This document shows positions 51,004 through 60,439 of a DNA stretch of 64,000 nt, piece by piece. The notes beneath the pieces were generated by a model. The model saw only the letters and a list, made by a program, of their open reading frames with translations. It made no database searches and was not told where the DNA came from. How positions within the stretch are numbered: position 1 is the stretch's first letter; each line of letters starts with the position of its first letter. A program made the translations under genes and the position numbers. Source of the stretch: Herbidospora mongoliensis (GTDB lineage: Bacteria; Actinomycetota; Actinomycetes; Streptosporangiales; Streptosporangiaceae); the NCBI RefSeq assembly GCF_001570545.1, contig NZ_BBXD01000009.1:868001-932000 (forward strand), written 5' to 3'.

Positions 51004-51399
51004 CTAGTGGGAGAAGTGCCCACGGTAGTACTGGAAGACGAATCCGATCGTGCTCATGATCACCGCGAAGACGCCGATCATGAAGAGCCACCAGCCGATG
51101 ACGAAGCCGAAGAACGTCAGCGCGGCCGACAGGGTCACGAACAGCGGCCACCACGAGTGGGGGCTGAAGAAGCCCAGCTCACCCGCGCCGTCACTGATCT
51201 CGGCCTCCTTGTCGTCCTCCGGCTGGTCGCCGATGCGGCGGGCCGTGAACAGCAGGTAGTAGCCGATCATGAGGGCCAGACCCACCGAGATCGCCATCGC
51301 GGTGGTGCCGGTCACCTCTTTGGACCAGAACCAGTAGACGATGTCCGCAGCGGCGAAGAACGCGCCGGTCAGGATGAACATCCATCCCTGCACCTTCAC
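51004..51399 (-). CDS. ctaF: Cytochrome c oxidase subunit IV, actinobacterial
   Basis: A 131-residue small subunit of the actinobacterial aa3 oxidase with four membrane helices ([73 protein letters not shown]). The linker has the acidic [20 protein letters not shown] typical of the family. It stabilises the oxidase within the supercomplex. The ATG at 51399 overlaps the ctaD stop by 4 bases (ATGA), so synthesis is coupled; a terminator follows. Confidence 0.93.
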   Translation of the reverse strand: MKVQGWMFILTGAFFAAADIVYWFWSKEVTGTTAMAISVGLALMIGYYLLFTARRIGDQPEDDKEAEISDGAGELGFFSPHSWWPLFVTLSAALTFFGFVIGWWLFMIGVFAVIMSTIGFVFQYYRGHFSH

Positions 51400-53072
51400 G
51401 ACTTGTCCTCCTCGATCTCCGCCGTGGCCTTACCAGGCGTGATGTGCGGGTACTTGAGGTCGAACGCCGGCCGCTCCGACCGGATGCGCGGCAACCGGTG
51501 GAAGTTGTGGCGCGGCGGCGGGCACGAGGTCGCCCATTCGAGCGAACCTGCGTAGCCCCACGGGTCGTCGACCGTGACCTTGGGCGCGTTGCGCCAGGTC
51601 GTCCAGACGTTCCAGAGGAACGGCAGGGTCGAGGCGCCGAGCAGGAAGGCGCCCACCGAGCTGATCATGTTCAGGTCGGTGAAGCCGTCGACCGGCGAGT
51701 AGTCGGCGTAACGACGCGGGAAGCCGATGACGCCCAGCCAGTGCTGCACCAGGAACGTCAGGTGGAACCCGAAGAACAGAGTCCAGAAGTGGACCTTGCC
51801 GATCTTGTCGTTCAGCATCTTGCCGGTGAACTTCGGCCACCAGAAGTAGAAGCCGGAGAACATCGCGAACACGACCGTGCCGAACACCACGTAGTGGAAG
51901 TGGGCCACCACGAAGTAGGAGTCGGAGATCGAGAAGTCGAGCGGCGGCGAGGCCAGGATGACGCCGGTCAGGCCACCGAACAGGAAGGTGACCAGGAAGC
52001 CCACCGCGAAGAGCATCGGTGTCTCGAAACTCAGGTGCCCGCGCCACATCGTGCCGATCCAGTTGAAGAACTTCACGCCCGTCGGTACGGCGATGAGGAA
52101 CGTCATGAAGGAGAAGAACGGCAGCAGCACCTGGCCGGTGACGAACATGTGGTGCGCCCACACCGTCACCGACAGACCCGCGATGGAGATCGTCGCGCCG
52201 ACCAGGCCGATGTAGCCGAAGACCGGCTTGCGGCTGAAGACCGGCAGGACTTCGGTGATGATGCCGAAGAACGGCAGGGCGATGATGTAGACCTCGGGAT
52301 GCCCGAAGAACCAGAACAGGTGCTGCCACAGCATCGCGCCGCCGTTGGCGGGGTCGAAGACGTGGGCGCCGAGTTTCCGGTCGGCCTCCAGCACCAGCAG
52401 CGCGGCCGCCAGCACCGGGAAGGCCAGCAGCACCAGGATGCTGGTGAGCAGGATGTTCCAGGTGAAGATCGGCATGCGGAACATCGTCATGCCGGGCGCG
52501 CGCATGCAGATGATCGTGGTGATGAAGTTGACCGCGCCGAGGATGGTGCCCAGACCCGACAGGGCCAGGCCCATCACCCAGAGGTCACCGCCGATGCCCG
52601 GTGAGGTGACCGCGTTGGACAGCGGCGCGTAGGCCGTCCACCCGAAGGCGGCGGCGCCGCCCGGGGTGAAGAAGCCGCCGACGGCGATGAGGCTGCCGAA
52701 CAGGTAGAGCCAGTAGCTCACCATGTTCAGCCGCGGGAACGCCACGTCGGGCGCGCCGATCTGCAGCGGCATCAGCTCGTTGGCGAAGCCCGCGAACAGC
52801 GGGGTCGCGAACATCAGCAGCATGATCGTGCCGTGCATGGTGAACAGCTGGTTGAACTGCTCGTTCGAGACGACCTGCATGCCCGGCTGAGCGAGCTCGG
52901 CGCGCATGACCAGAGCCATGACGCCGCCGATGAGGAAGAACACGAACGAGGTGATCAGGTAAAGGTGACCGATGATCTTGTGGTCAGTGGTGGTCATCCA
53001 CTTCACGACCACCGAGCCCTTGCGATCGGGCCGTGCGGACGCGAGGCCCGCGTTCTCCACTGTGGCGGTCAC
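51396..53072 (-). CDS. ctaD: Cytochrome c oxidase subunit I
   Basis: The 558-residue catalytic subunit of the aa3 oxidase, with twelve membrane helices, hemes a and a3 and CuB. Conserved motifs include [34 protein letters not shown] (CuB ligand and Tyr cross-link region), [10 protein letters not shown] (His pair) and [10 protein letters not shown] (heme ligands). It reduces oxygen to water and pumps protons. The GTG at 53072 overlaps the ctaC stop by 4 bases (GTGA), and the stop overlaps ctaF. Length is normal. Confidence 0.96.
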   Translation of the reverse strand: MTATVENAGLASARPDRKGSVVVKWMTTTDHKIIGHLYLITSFVFFLIGGVMALVMRAELAQPGMQVVSNEQFNQLFTMHGTIMLLMFATPLFAGFANELMPLQIGAPDVAFPRLNMVSYWLYLFGSLIAVGGFFTPGGAAAFGWTAYAPLSNAVTSPGIGGDLWVMGLALSGLGTILGAVNFITTIICMRAPGMTMFRMPIFTWNILLTSILVLLAFPVLAAALLVLEADRKLGAHVFDPANGGAMLWQHLFWFFGHPEVYIIALPFFGIITEVLPVFSRKPVFGYIGLVGATISIAGLSVTVWAHHMFVTGQVLLPFFSFMTFLIAVPTGVKFFNWIGTMWRGHLSFETPMLFAVGFLVTFLFGGLTGVILASPPLDFSISDSYFVVAHFHYVVFGTVVFAMFSGFYFWWPKFTGKMLNDKIGKVHFWTLFFGFHLTFLVQHWLGVIGFPRRYADYSPVDGFTDLNMISSVGAFLLGASTLPFLWNVWTTWRNAPKVTVDDPWGYAGSLEWATSCPPPRHNFHRLPRIRSERPAFDLKYPHITPGKATAEIEEDKS

Positions 53073-53905
53073 TGGGCGCCTCCCGCCGCGGACTGGGTGG
53101 TCATGTACTGGTCGAACTCCGCCTGCGGAACCAGCTTGACCGAGAACAACATCTTGCTGTGATCGACACCGCACAGCTCGGCGCAGCGGCCGAAGAACAC
53201 GCCGGTCTTGTCGAGGGTGTCGAGCTCGAACTTGTTGTGCACGTTGCCGGGCATGACGTCCTGCTTGAACAGGAAGGCCGGAACCCAGAACGAGTGGATC
53301 ACGTCGGGCGAGTGAAGCTCGAACTCGACCTTGGTCCCGACCGGCAGCACCAGCTGCGGGCCCTGGGGGTTGGTCACGCTCTGCTTGGACAGGTCGACCG
53401 GCACCCCCGCCACGCTCGCGGTCTTGCCCTCGGCCTCGGTCGTGAAGCGCCAGCTCCACTGGAAGCCCTCGACCTTGACCTTCACCGGGGCGGTGCCGGA
53501 GACCTTGATGATCTCCGTCTCGTCGCGCGCGGTGAAGTAGAAGAAGACCGCCACCATGACCAGCGGGACGAGCGTGTAGAGCATCTCGATCGGCAGGTTG
53601 TACCGCACCTGCGGCGGCAGCTGCTGGTCGGTGTGCTTGCGCCGCCGGTGGAACAGCACCGACCACACGATCAGGCCGAAGACGACGACGAACGTCGCGA
53701 GGGCGGCCGCCCACGAGCCCAGCCACAGGTCGAGCATCAGGTTGCCCTGCCGAGTTTGCGGCTCAGGCTGGGCCAGCCGCGACCACTGGTCGGCTGCCTC
53801 GGAACTACACGCCGTCGCGGACGCGACCAGCACCGCCACACCGGCGAGACTGAGCAGCCGGCGGCGGGCCAACGATCGCCGTGTCGTACGGCGGGTCGGA
53901 CTCAC
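53069..53905 (-). CDS. ctaC: Cytochrome c oxidase subunit II
   Basis: A 278-residue subunit carrying the CuA centre on the outside of the membrane: [14 protein letters not shown] gives the CxxxC...H...M ligands, with another His in [12 protein letters not shown] signal peptide with a possible lipobox (SATAC) precedes two membrane helices ([19 protein letters not shown] and [17 protein letters not shown]). It accepts electrons from the QcrC diheme domain. The GTG at 53905 ([10 protein letters not shown]) is chosen as the twin-basic head of the signal; the frame is open to 53971. It is first of ctaC-ctaD-ctaF and divergent from the cysteine desulfurase gene. Confidence 0.95.
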   Translation of the reverse strand: MSPTRRTTRRSLARRRLLSLAGVAVLVASATACSSEAADQWSRLAQPEPQTRQGNLMLDLWLGSWAAALATFVVVFGLIVWSVLFHRRRKHTDQQLPPQVRYNLPIEMLYTLVPLVMVAVFFYFTARDETEIIKVSGTAPVKVKVEGFQWSWRFTTEAEGKTASVAGVPVDLSKQSVTNPQGPQLVLPVGTKVEFELHSPDVIHSFWVPAFLFKQDVMPGNVHNKFELDTLDKTGVFFGRCAELCGVDHSKMLFSVKLVPQAEFDQYMTTQSAAGGAQ

Positions 53906-54078
53906 GGATCGCCTACCCCACACTTCAAGCCCATGGGACTTACCCCTGGGCGGTTTTCGCGGATTCCACACAGCCGGGGGAATCTTCTCCCCCGCTTTAC
54001 TTGATTCACTTCAATGCCGAGACACTTTAGCGCGGACCGGCACCGGTCCTCGTTCCAGCCCCCGTTAATGTCCTCACT

Positions 54079-55212
54079 GTGGCGTACCTCGACGCGGCAT
54101 CGACCGAGCCCCTCCATCCAGCGGCCCGGGAGGCCATGATGGCCGCCCTCGACGTGGGGTGGGCCGATCCGGCGCGGCTCTACGGTTCGGCGCGGCGGGC
54201 GCGGCTCCTGCTCGACCAGGCGCGCGCCGAGATCGGCGAGGTGCTGGGCGCCCGCGCCGACGAGCTCTCGTTCACCTCGTCCGGCACCCAGGCCGTCCAC
54301 CTGGGCCTTCTGGGCGCTCTCCAGGCCAGGCGGCGGGCTGGGCGGCACCTGGTGGTGAGCGCGGTCGAGCATTCGAGCGTGCTGCACGCGGCCGGGGTCC
54401 ACGAGCGGGGGGCGGGAACCGTACAGACCATAGGTGTCGCGCTCTCCGGGCGCGTCGACCTGCCGGCCTTCACCGAGGCGATCGCCGCCGAGGGGGTCGC
54501 GGTGGCGGCGCTCCAGACCGCCAACCACGAGGTGGGCACGCTCCAGCCGGTGGCCGAGGTGGCCGCCGCGTGCCGGGCGGCGGGGGTGCCGCTGGTCGTC
54601 GACGCGGCCCAGTCGGCCGGGCGGCTGCCGATCCCGCCGGGCTGGTCGGTGCTGACCGCCAGCGCGCACAAATGGGGTGGTCCGGCCGGGGTCGGGGTGC
54701 TCGCGGTCCGCAAGGGCACCCGCTGGCGCTCGCCCTACCCGGAGGACGACAGGGAGCAGCGCCGGGTCCCGGGCTATGAGAACGTGCCCGCCGTGGTGGC
54801 CGCCGCAGCGGCGCTGCGGGCCCGCGCGGCCGAGGCGGCGGCCGAGAACGCCCGCCTGTCCGCGCTGGTCGACAGGATCCGCACCGAGGTCCCGCGCAGG
54901 GTCCCCGACGTCGAGGTCATCGGCGATCCGGTGGATCGCCTCCCCCACCTGGTGACCTTCTCCTGCCTGTACGTCGACGGCGAGGCTCTCCTGACAGAAC
55001 TCGACAAAGCCGGTTTCGCCGTCTCGTCAGGAAGTTCATGCACGGCGAGTACGCTTCGTCCATCACACGTGCTGGAGGCGATGGGCGTGCTTACGCATGG
55101 AAATGTCCGGGTATCGCTGCCCCGTGGGATCCCTGAAGACGACGTCGACCGGTTCCTCGCCGTTCTCCCCGACATCGTGCTTCGTGTCCGCCAGCGTCTG
55201 GGGGTGCGGTGA
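54079..55212 (+). CDS. Cysteine desulfurase (NifS/IscS-like)
   Basis: A 377-residue PLP enzyme that takes sulfur from cysteine as a protein persulfide. The PLP lysine is in SAHKWGGP near residue 197, the PLP-phosphate region in SSGTQAVH, and the sulfur-accepting cysteine in SSGSSCTAST near residue 320. It lacks the zinc-type SufS features and resembles the IscS group. GTG at 54079 opens the sequence AYLDAASTEPLHP, characteristic of the family. Its stop overlaps the TusA-like gene (GTGA), so the desulfurase and the sulfur carrier are made together, probably for thiolation or Fe-S assembly. Confidence 0.92.
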   Translation: MAYLDAASTEPLHPAAREAMMAALDVGWADPARLYGSARRARLLLDQARAEIGEVLGARADELSFTSSGTQAVHLGLLGALQARRRAGRHLVVSAVEHSSVLHAAGVHERGAGTVQTIGVALSGRVDLPAFTEAIAAEGVAVAALQTANHEVGTLQPVAEVAAACRAAGVPLVVDAAQSAGRLPIPPGWSVLTASAHKWGGPAGVGVLAVRKGTRWRSPYPEDDREQRRVPGYENVPAVVAAAAALRARAAEAAAENARLSALVDRIRTEVPRRVPDVEVIGDPVDRLPHLVTFSCLYVDGEALLTELDKAGFAVSSGSSCTASTLRPSHVLEAMGVLTHGNVRVSLPRGIPEDDVDRFLAVLPDIVLRVRQRLGVR

Positions 55213-55502
55213 TCTGGCGTAAGAAGGCGCCTTCGCCTGTTGTCGAGAGTCCGGCCCCGGTCATCCCGGAGGCGGCGCTGACCATCGACGCCCTTGGCCG
55301 CAAGTGCCCGATACCGATCATCATGCTGGCCGAGCGCATCGGCGAGGTGCCCATGGGCGCGGTGGTCTCCGTGCTGGCCGACGACCCGGCCGCCTTCACC
55401 GACATCCCGGCCTGGTGCCGCCTGAAGTCCCACGAACACGTCGAGAGCTTCGACCTGCCGCAGGGCGGCGGCTGGGCGATCCACGTACGCCGGAAATACT
55501 GA
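55209..55502 (+). CDS. TusA-family sulfur carrier protein
   Basis: A 97-residue TusA/SirA-like protein. The N-terminal CPxP motif is in DALGRKCPIPIIML (Cys near residue 33), which carries a persulfide received from a cysteine desulfurase. The fold signature of alternating strands and helices is complete (VVSVLADDPAAFTDIPAW, ESFDLPQGGGWAIHVR). It is preceded by a 25-residue extension with basic and Pro-rich residues. The GTG start overlaps the desulfurase stop, which supports a direct sulfur relay. A hairpin directly follows the stop. Final acceptor (tRNA, molybdopterin or Fe-S) is not known. Confidence 0.92.
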   Translation: MIWRKKAPSPVVESPAPVIPEAALTIDALGRKCPIPIIMLAERIGEVPMGAVVSVLADDPAAFTDIPAWCRLKSHEHVESFDLPQGGGWAIHVRRKY

Positions 55503-55503
55503 A

Positions 55504-55527
55504 AAGGCCGCCCGATGGGGCGGCCTT
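55504..55527. terminator. Bidirectional hairpin terminator
   Basis: A perfect 10-bp stem (55504-55513 with 55518-55527) with a 4-base loop, flanked by GAAAAGG and CCTTCTC, lies between the converging TusA-like and AdoK-like genes. It directly follows the TusA stop. Confidence 0.8.
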
Positions 55528-55552
55528 CTCCTGTGTGACCTACGGGTGTGAC

Positions 55553-56539
55553 CTACGGGCGCAGGCAGCGCAGGTGCGCGGCGATCTCCTCGGCGGCGTC
55601 CTTGCCGTAGCAGCCGCCGAAGCGCTCGAGGAAGTCGGCCTGGCCGAGCTCGTATTCCTGGCCGCCGACCCGCTCCAGCACGTGGGTGGCCGTGAGGTTG
55701 CCGATCTGGGCGCAGCGCTCCAGGCTCAGACCCCAGGTCAGGCCCGCGAGGAAGCCTGAGCGGAACGCGTCGCCGACGCCGGTCGGGTCGGCCTTGCCGC
55801 GCTCGGGGGCCGGGGAGACGTGGATCGAGGGCTCGCCCTTGCGGTCGATGCGGGAGCCCTTCGGGCCGAGCGTGGTGACCCGCACACCGACCCGGTCGAG
55901 GACCTCCTCGTCGGACCAGCCGGTCTTCTGCTCGATGAGCCCCTTCTCGTAGTCGTTGGAGAAGAGGTAGGCCGCGCCGTCGATCAGCTCGCGGATCTGC
56001 TCACCGGGCATCCGGGCGAGCTGCTGGGAGATGTCGGCGGCGAAGGGGATGCCGCGCGACTTGCACTCGGCGGTGTGACGCAGCATGGCGTCGGGGTCGT
56101 TGGGGCCGACCAGCACCAGGTCGAGGCCGCCGACGCGGGCGGCGATCGGGCCGAGCTCGATCTGCCGGGCCTCGGCCATCGCGCCGGTGTAGAACGAGGC
56201 GATCTGGTTGTGGTCCTGGTCGGTGGTGCACAGGAACCGCGCCGTGTGGTGAAGCTCGGAGACGTGGACGGAGTCGCAGTCGACGCCGTGCCGCTCCAGC
56301 CAGGACCGGTAGTCGGCGAAGTCGTCGCCGACCGCCCCCACCAGGATGGGCGAAAGACCCAGGCCACCCATGCCGAACGCGATGTTGCCGGCGCAGCCGC
56401 CGCGCCGGATCTCCAGCTCGTCGACGAGGAACGACAGCGAGACGCGGTCGAGCTGCTCGGCGATGAGCTGATCGCCGAAGCGACCGGGGAACGTCATCAG
56501 GTGGTCGGTCGCGATGGAGCCGGTGACGGCGATGCGCAC
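55553..56539 (-). CDS. adoK: PfkB-family carbohydrate kinase, AdoK-like adenosine kinase
   Basis: A 328-residue ribokinase-like kinase. The sugar-binding region RRGGCAGNIAFGMGGLG near residue 46 and the catalytic anion hole ADPTGVGDAFRSGFLAGL near 258 (Asp in GVGDAF) are clear. Mycobacterial Rv2202c, an adenosine kinase of this subfamily, occupies the same place near the ctaC cluster and ErpA-like gene, which supports adenosine as substrate; general ribokinase activity remains possible. The ATG at 56539 has GGAG 8-10 bases upstream. A 13-bp tandem duplication covers its stop codon. Confidence 0.85.
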   Translation of the reverse strand: MRIAVTGSIATDHLMTFPGRFGDQLIAEQLDRVSLSFLVDELEIRRGGCAGNIAFGMGGLGLSPILVGAVGDDFADYRSWLERHGVDCDSVHVSELHHTARFLCTTDQDHNQIASFYTGAMAEARQIELGPIAARVGGLDLVLVGPNDPDAMLRHTAECKSRGIPFAADISQQLARMPGEQIRELIDGAAYLFSNDYEKGLIEQKTGWSDEEVLDRVGVRVTTLGPKGSRIDRKGEPSIHVSPAPERGKADPTGVGDAFRSGFLAGLTWGLSLERCAQIGNLTATHVLERVGGQEYELGQADFLERFGGCYGKDAAEEIAAHLRCLRP

Positions 56540-56647
56540 GGGGTTTTCTCCTCGTTGTCAGCAGCGCGTGAAAGCCCGCCGGAGCGCGAGCCCCGCAAGA
56601 ATACGCGATATTCGGGCTGACCCGAGACAGTGTGATGGCATGGCTAA

Positions 56648-56680
56648 ACACCCGCGTGCCCCGAGCAGGCGCGCGGGTGT
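56648..56680 (-). terminator. Probable erpA terminator
   Basis: A 9-bp stem (56648-56656 with 56672-56680) with a 15-base loop lies 14 bases after the erpA stop. On the minus strand it is followed by TTTAG. It also precedes the adoK gene, so some read-through is possible. Confidence 0.55.
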
Positions 56681-56693
56681 CTCGCCGGCGCTC

Positions 56694-57047
56694 CTAGTTG
56701 AAGGAGTCGCCGCAGGCGCAGGAACCCGTGGCGTTCGGGTTGTCGATCGTGAAGCCCTGCTTCTCGATCGAGTCGACGAAGTCGACCGTGGCACCGATCA
56801 GGTAGGGGGCGCTCATCCGGTCGGTGATGACCGAGACGCCGCCGAAGTCGGAGACCACGTCACCGTCCATCGAGCGGTCGTCGAAGTAGAGCTGGTAACG
56901 CAGGCCCGAACAGCCCCCCGGCTGGACCGCGACGCGGAGGTGGAGGCCCTCCTCGCCCTGCTGCTCCAGCAGGCCCTTGACCTTGGCGGCGGCCGCGTCG
57001 GTAAGGTTCAGACCCTGCCGCGTGGTCTCGCTGCTCTCAACCGTCAT
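56694..57047 (-). CDS. erpA: Iron-sulfur cluster insertion protein
   Basis: A 117-residue A-type Fe-S carrier. The three cysteine ligands are in GGCSGLRY near residue 47 and SCACGDSF at the C-terminus (CxC). ErpA/IscA proteins receive a cluster and hand it to apo-enzymes; the NadA gene divergent from it encodes a [4Fe-4S] enzyme that could be a client. ATG 57047 has GGGAG 8 bases upstream; an ATG five codons earlier is less likely. It corresponds to Rv2204c in mycobacteria. Confidence 0.93.
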   Translation of the reverse strand: MTVESSETTRQGLNLTDAAAAKVKGLLEQQGEEGLHLRVAVQPGGCSGLRYQLYFDDRSMDGDVVSDFGGVSVITDRMSAPYLIGATVDFVDSIEKQGFTIDNPNATGSCACGDSFN

Positions 57048-57175
57048 GTTGGTGACTCCCACCGTCTGAAACTGACGTCCTTCTAGAACGTTAGCAACAC
57101 AGAAGCCCAGTCCCTACATTCCCGGGACGGACACCCTGCTGGAATACAACCCAAAGCGGATGTGTAATCTAGTAG

Positions 57176-57190
57176 TCGTCAGTTCGACGA
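57176..57190. promoter_or_regulatory. Palindrome in the erpA-nadA intergenic region
   Basis: TCGTCAGTTCGACGA is a 5+5+5 inverted repeat (TCGTC and GACGA) located 24 bases before the nadA GTG and inside its likely core promoter (TAATCTAGTAG precedes it). It could be an operator for an NAD-related repressor, but it does not clearly match a motif I know. Confidence 0.4.
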
Positions 57191-57213
57191 TAAGTCCCCA
57201 AGGGGGTGTGGTC

Positions 57214-58362
57214 GTGACGACCACGAGTCTTCCGCTCTTCGTCCTCGGGCAGGGCGTCGACCCGCACAGCGAGCGCGGAGTCGACTGTCCCGGCGAGTTG
57301 CCGCCCGCCTCGGACCCGGCGCTGGTGGCGCGGGCCCGCAAGGCCAAGGAGGCCCTCGGTGAGCGGCTTTTCGTGCTGGGTCACCACTACCAGCGTGACG
57401 AGGTCATCCAGTTCGCCGATGTGACGGGCGACTCCTTCAAGCTGGCCCGCGAGGCGGCGGCCCGGCCGGACGCCGAGTTCATCGTCTTCTGCGGCGTCCA
57501 CTTCATGGCCGAATCGGCCGACATCCTGACCTCGGACGCCCAGAAGGTGATCCTGCCCGACCTGGGCGCCGGCTGCTCCATGGCCGACATGGCCACCTTC
57601 GACCAGGTCGAGGAGGCCTGGGAGGCACTGGAGGATGCCGGCATCGCCGGGGTGACGGTGCCGGTGACGTACATGAACAGCAGCGCCGACATCAAGGCGT
57701 TCTGCGGGCGGCACGGCGGCGCGGTGTGCACCTCGTCCAATGCCAAGAAGGCTCTCGACTGGGCCTTCGAGCAGGGCGAGAAGGTCCTGTTCCTGCCCGA
57801 CCAGCACCTCGGCCGCAACACGGCGGTGCTGGAGATGGGCCTGAGCCTGGACGACTGCGTGGTCTACAACCCGCACCGCCCCAACGGCGGCCTGACCGTC
57901 GAGCAGCTCAAGAACGCCAAGGTGATCCTGTGGCGCGGCCACTGCTCGGTGCACGGCCGGTTCACCGCCGAGAACGTCGACGACATCCGCGCGCAGGTCC
58001 CCGGCGTCAACGTGCTGGTGCACCCGGAGTGCCGCCACGAGGTCGTGACCAAGGCCGACTACGTGGGCTCCACCGAATACATCATCAAGATCCTGGAGGC
58101 GGCCCCCGCCGGGTCGACCTGGGCCGTGGGCACCGAGCTCAACCTGGTGCGCCGGCTGGGGACGATGTTCCCCGACAAGCGGGTCATGTTCCTGGAGAAG
58201 ACCGTCTGCTACTGCTCGACGATGAACCGCATCGACCTGCCCCACCTCGTGTGGGCGCTGGAGTCCCTCGTGGCGGGGCAGGTGCCGAACCAGATCACGG
58301 TCGACGCCGAGACCACCCACTGGGCGAAGGTGGCGCTCGACCGGATGCTGGCTCTGCCGTAG
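57214..58362 (+). CDS. nadA: Quinolinate synthase
   Basis: A 382-residue enzyme that condenses iminoaspartate with dihydroxyacetone phosphate in NAD synthesis. It carries a [4Fe-4S] cluster with ligands in FCGVHFMAE, GHCSVHG and VCYCSTMN, plus conserved HHYQRDEV and HPECRHEV. GTG at 57214 is selected because AAGGGGG lies 7 bases upstream; an ATG at 57160 extends through the promoter palindrome and is unlikely. nadB and nadC are not downstream, which is unusual for Actinobacteria. It converges on the SIMPL gene with a 3-base gap. Confidence 0.95.
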   Translation: MTTTSLPLFVLGQGVDPHSERGVDCPGELPPASDPALVARARKAKEALGERLFVLGHHYQRDEVIQFADVTGDSFKLAREAAARPDAEFIVFCGVHFMAESADILTSDAQKVILPDLGAGCSMADMATFDQVEEAWEALEDAGIAGVTVPVTYMNSSADIKAFCGRHGGAVCTSSNAKKALDWAFEQGEKVLFLPDQHLGRNTAVLEMGLSLDDCVVYNPHRPNGGLTVEQLKNAKVILWRGHCSVHGRFTAENVDDIRAQVPGVNVLVHPECRHEVVTKADYVGSTEYIIKILEAAPAGSTWAVGTELNLVRRLGTMFPDKRVMFLEKTVCYCSTMNRIDLPHLVWALESLVAGQVPNQITVDAETTHWAKVALDRMLALP

Positions 58363-58365
58363 CGG

Positions 58366-59088
58366 CTAGCGCAGTTCGAACACGACCTTCACGCTGACGC
58401 CGACCGACTGGCGGCCCGGGGAGATCGACTTGTCCGAGGCCGCCATCAGGTGGATGCCCTCGAACGGGATCGGCGTGTGCCCGTCGCCGTTCTCCTGGAG
58501 GCTCAGCACCGCGCCGAGGGTCCGGCCGGTCAGCCCGGCGTACTGCCTGGCCTTGGCCAGGGCGTCTTTGTAGGCGGCGTCGCGGGCGGCCGACAGCGCG
58601 GTCGCGGGGTCGCCGATCTCGAAGGAGATGCCGTTCAGGCGGGCCTCCTCCCCGGCCGCGGCCACCGCGTCGACCACCCGGTCGGCGATGTCGAGGTCGC
58701 GGACGAGCACCTCGACGCCCTGCCCGGCGCGGTAGCCGGAGACCTTCGGGTAGTCGTCGTATTCGGGGCCGAGGGAGATCTCGCTGGTGCGCAGGTCGTC
58801 TTCGGCCACGCCGGCGGCCAGCAGGGCGGCCCGGAGGGCGGCGGCGGCCGTGCGGGCGCCACTGAACGCGGCCCCGGCGCTCGCGCGCCGGACCTCGACG
58901 CCGGCCTGGAGGCGCATGCGGTCGGGGGCGGCGGAAACGGTGCCGTTGCCGGTGACGGTGATCTTCGCGTCGTCTGCCACGATCCCGGCATACCCGGCGG
59001 GCGTCGCCGCGAACGCCGGGGCGGCCGTCGCGGACACCAGTCCGGCGGCGAGGAAGGCGGCCGCGGCCGCGTACCTGAGGTTGATCAT
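58366..59088 (-). CDS. Secreted SIMPL (DUF541) protein
   Basis: A 240-residue exported protein. A signal peptide (YAAAAAFLAAGLVSATAAPAFA) is followed by a SIMPL domain: ITVTGNGTVSAAPDRMRLQAGVEV at its start, AYKDALAKARQYAGLTGRTLGAVLSL in the middle and a C-terminal strand VSVKVVFELR. SIMPL proteins assemble into large outer-surface rings and have been linked to oxidative-stress protection, but function is poorly understood. The ATG at 59088 is the natural start of the signal peptide. The gene is alone between nadA (converging) and the MDMPI-like gene. Confidence 0.88.
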   Translation of the reverse strand: MINLRYAAAAAFLAAGLVSATAAPAFAATPAGYAGIVADDAKITVTGNGTVSAAPDRMRLQAGVEVRRASAGAAFSGARTAAAALRAALLAAGVAEDDLRTSEISLGPEYDDYPKVSGYRAGQGVEVLVRDLDIADRVVDAVAAAGEEARLNGISFEIGDPATALSAARDAAYKDALAKARQYAGLTGRTLGAVLSLQENGDGHTPIPFEGIHLMAASDKSISPGRQSVGVSVKVVFELR

Positions 59089-59144
59089 GGGCGCGATCCC
59101 ATCATCCACCTGGGCGGGCGAACCTCTCGCCACGCCTTACTTGG

Positions 59145-59882
59145 TCACATCCTGGTGTTGTCGGTCCAGCGCTTGAGCAGGGCGTCGTCGCCCTCGACGG
59201 CGTAGTCGCCGTAGCCCCGGCGGCCCCACATCAGCAGCAGGATGTCGGCGGCCGTGGCGGTGCGTACGGTCACCTCGCCCGGCATCGCGGAAAGCTCGTA
59301 GGTGAAGCCGTCGGGGTAGAGCGTGACCAGGAACCCGGCGCCGGTGTCCGACTGCCACGACAGGCGCTCGCCGTCACCGGTCAGGTCACGGGGGTTCCAG
59401 TCGGCGTGGGGCAGGGTGTCGAGCAGCTCGGAGACGCCGTCGGCGGCGACGCGCTCGTCGATCCTGAGCGTGTGGCCGAGGGCGATGTCGGCGTCGGCGC
59501 CGTGGACGGTGTTCTCGTGGAGCTGGCGGCGGGCCCACCAGATCACCGGACGGGGGCCCGCCCAGGTCCAGACGACCGTCGACGGGTCGTGGGCCGTCAG
59601 GCCCTGCCTGAGCGGCTCCGCGCCGGCCGCGAACCAGTCGGCGTAGCCAGCGTCTTCGGCGGGCAGGCCCAGATCCACGGAGTCGCGGTCGAGCCGCTCC
59701 TGGCGGGCCTCACCGGCCACGATCGCGGCCCTGCGGTGGGTGCTCCCGGTGTGCACGACCAGGTCGCGCAGCGTCCAGCCGGGACAGGTAGGCACGGGCT
59801 TGTTCAGGTCGTGACCCCGGATGACGTCGGCCATGCGCGTGATCTGCCCGACCGCCGCGTCGGCGTACTCCAACTGGTTCAC
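59145..59882 (-). CDS. Maleylpyruvate isomerase-family mycothiol-dependent protein
   Basis: A 245-residue DinB-like protein of the MDMPI group. The N-terminal domain VPTCPGWTLRDLVVHTGSTH near residue 30 carries the typical CPGW and His, and ARRQLHENTVHGADADIALG supplies two more histidines for a divalent metal. The C-terminal domain (DGFTYELSAMPGEVTVR, LLLMWGR) is also typical. Family members use mycothiol as cofactor in thiol transfer or isomerisation, supporting an actinobacterial host. The GTG at 59882 has GGGGAG nearby upstream. It is 8 bases after the PspAB gene on the same strand. Confidence 0.85.
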   Translation of the reverse strand: MNQLEYADAAVGQITRMADVIRGHDLNKPVPTCPGWTLRDLVVHTGSTHRRAAIVAGEARQERLDRDSVDLGLPAEDAGYADWFAAGAEPLRQGLTAHDPSTVVWTWAGPRPVIWWARRQLHENTVHGADADIALGHTLRIDERVAADGVSELLDTLPHADWNPRDLTGDGERLSWQSDTGAGFLVTLYPDGFTYELSAMPGEVTVRTATAADILLLMWGRRGYGDYAVEGDDALLKRWTDNTRM

Positions 59883-59890
59883 TGGCTCCC

Positions 59891-60439
59891 CTACAGTCCG
59901 GGCGCTCCCCACACCGCGAACCAGCGGGACAGGTCGGCCTCGATGGGCAGGTCGCCCGCGAGCGTGCCGCGGGCCTGCAGTTCCAGGGCGTTGTCGCGCC
60001 GCTGGCCCGGCAGTGGGGCGAACGGGTAGAACGTGCCCTGCTTGTAGAGGTATACCAGGGCGAGCCGCCGCCCCGTGGGGTCGGCGAACACGACGGTCGT
60101 ACACAGCAGGGAAGCGCCGAAGCCGGCGGCCTCCAGACTGGAGTTGGCCCCGTGGAGATTGGTCACCAATGACGAGACGTCGTCGTCGCGGACGGTCAGC
60201 CAGGTGAAGCCGTAGTCGTCCTGGGTGACCTCGGTGTCGCCGACGAGAGCGCGTACGTCCTCTTGAAGACGGGCGAACGCGGCGCCCTCGGCGGCGCGGA
60301 AGCAGACCGAGCCCACCCCGGCGGGCGCGAACGCGGTCGCGACCTGCAGCGTCACCGCGGCCGAGGGCAGCGCGAACAGCGCGTCGAGATCAGGCTCGGC
60401 CCGTTTCGACCGGCCGAGGAGCGCGTCGAACCAGCCCAT
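59891..60439 (-). CDS. pspAB: PspA-associated protein PspAB
   Basis: A 182-residue protein of the PspAB family, encoded with PspA-type membrane-stress proteins in Actinobacteria. It starts with MGWFDALLGRSKRA, an amphipathic or membrane-associating helix seen in the family, and has no enzymatic motif. Its start codon shares one base with the htpX stop (TGATG), so it is coupled to the protease gene. The role is probably in handling membrane stress with PspA and HtpX; the mechanism is not known. Confidence 0.85.
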   Translation of the reverse strand: MGWFDALLGRSKRAEPDLDALFALPSAAVTLQVATAFAPAGVGSVCFRAAEGAAFARLQEDVRALVGDTEVTQDDYGFTWLTVRDDDVSSLVTNLHGANSSLEAAGFGASLLCTTVVFADPTGRRLALVYLYKQGTFYPFAPLPGQRRDNALELQARGTLAGDLPIEADLSRWFAVWGAPGL

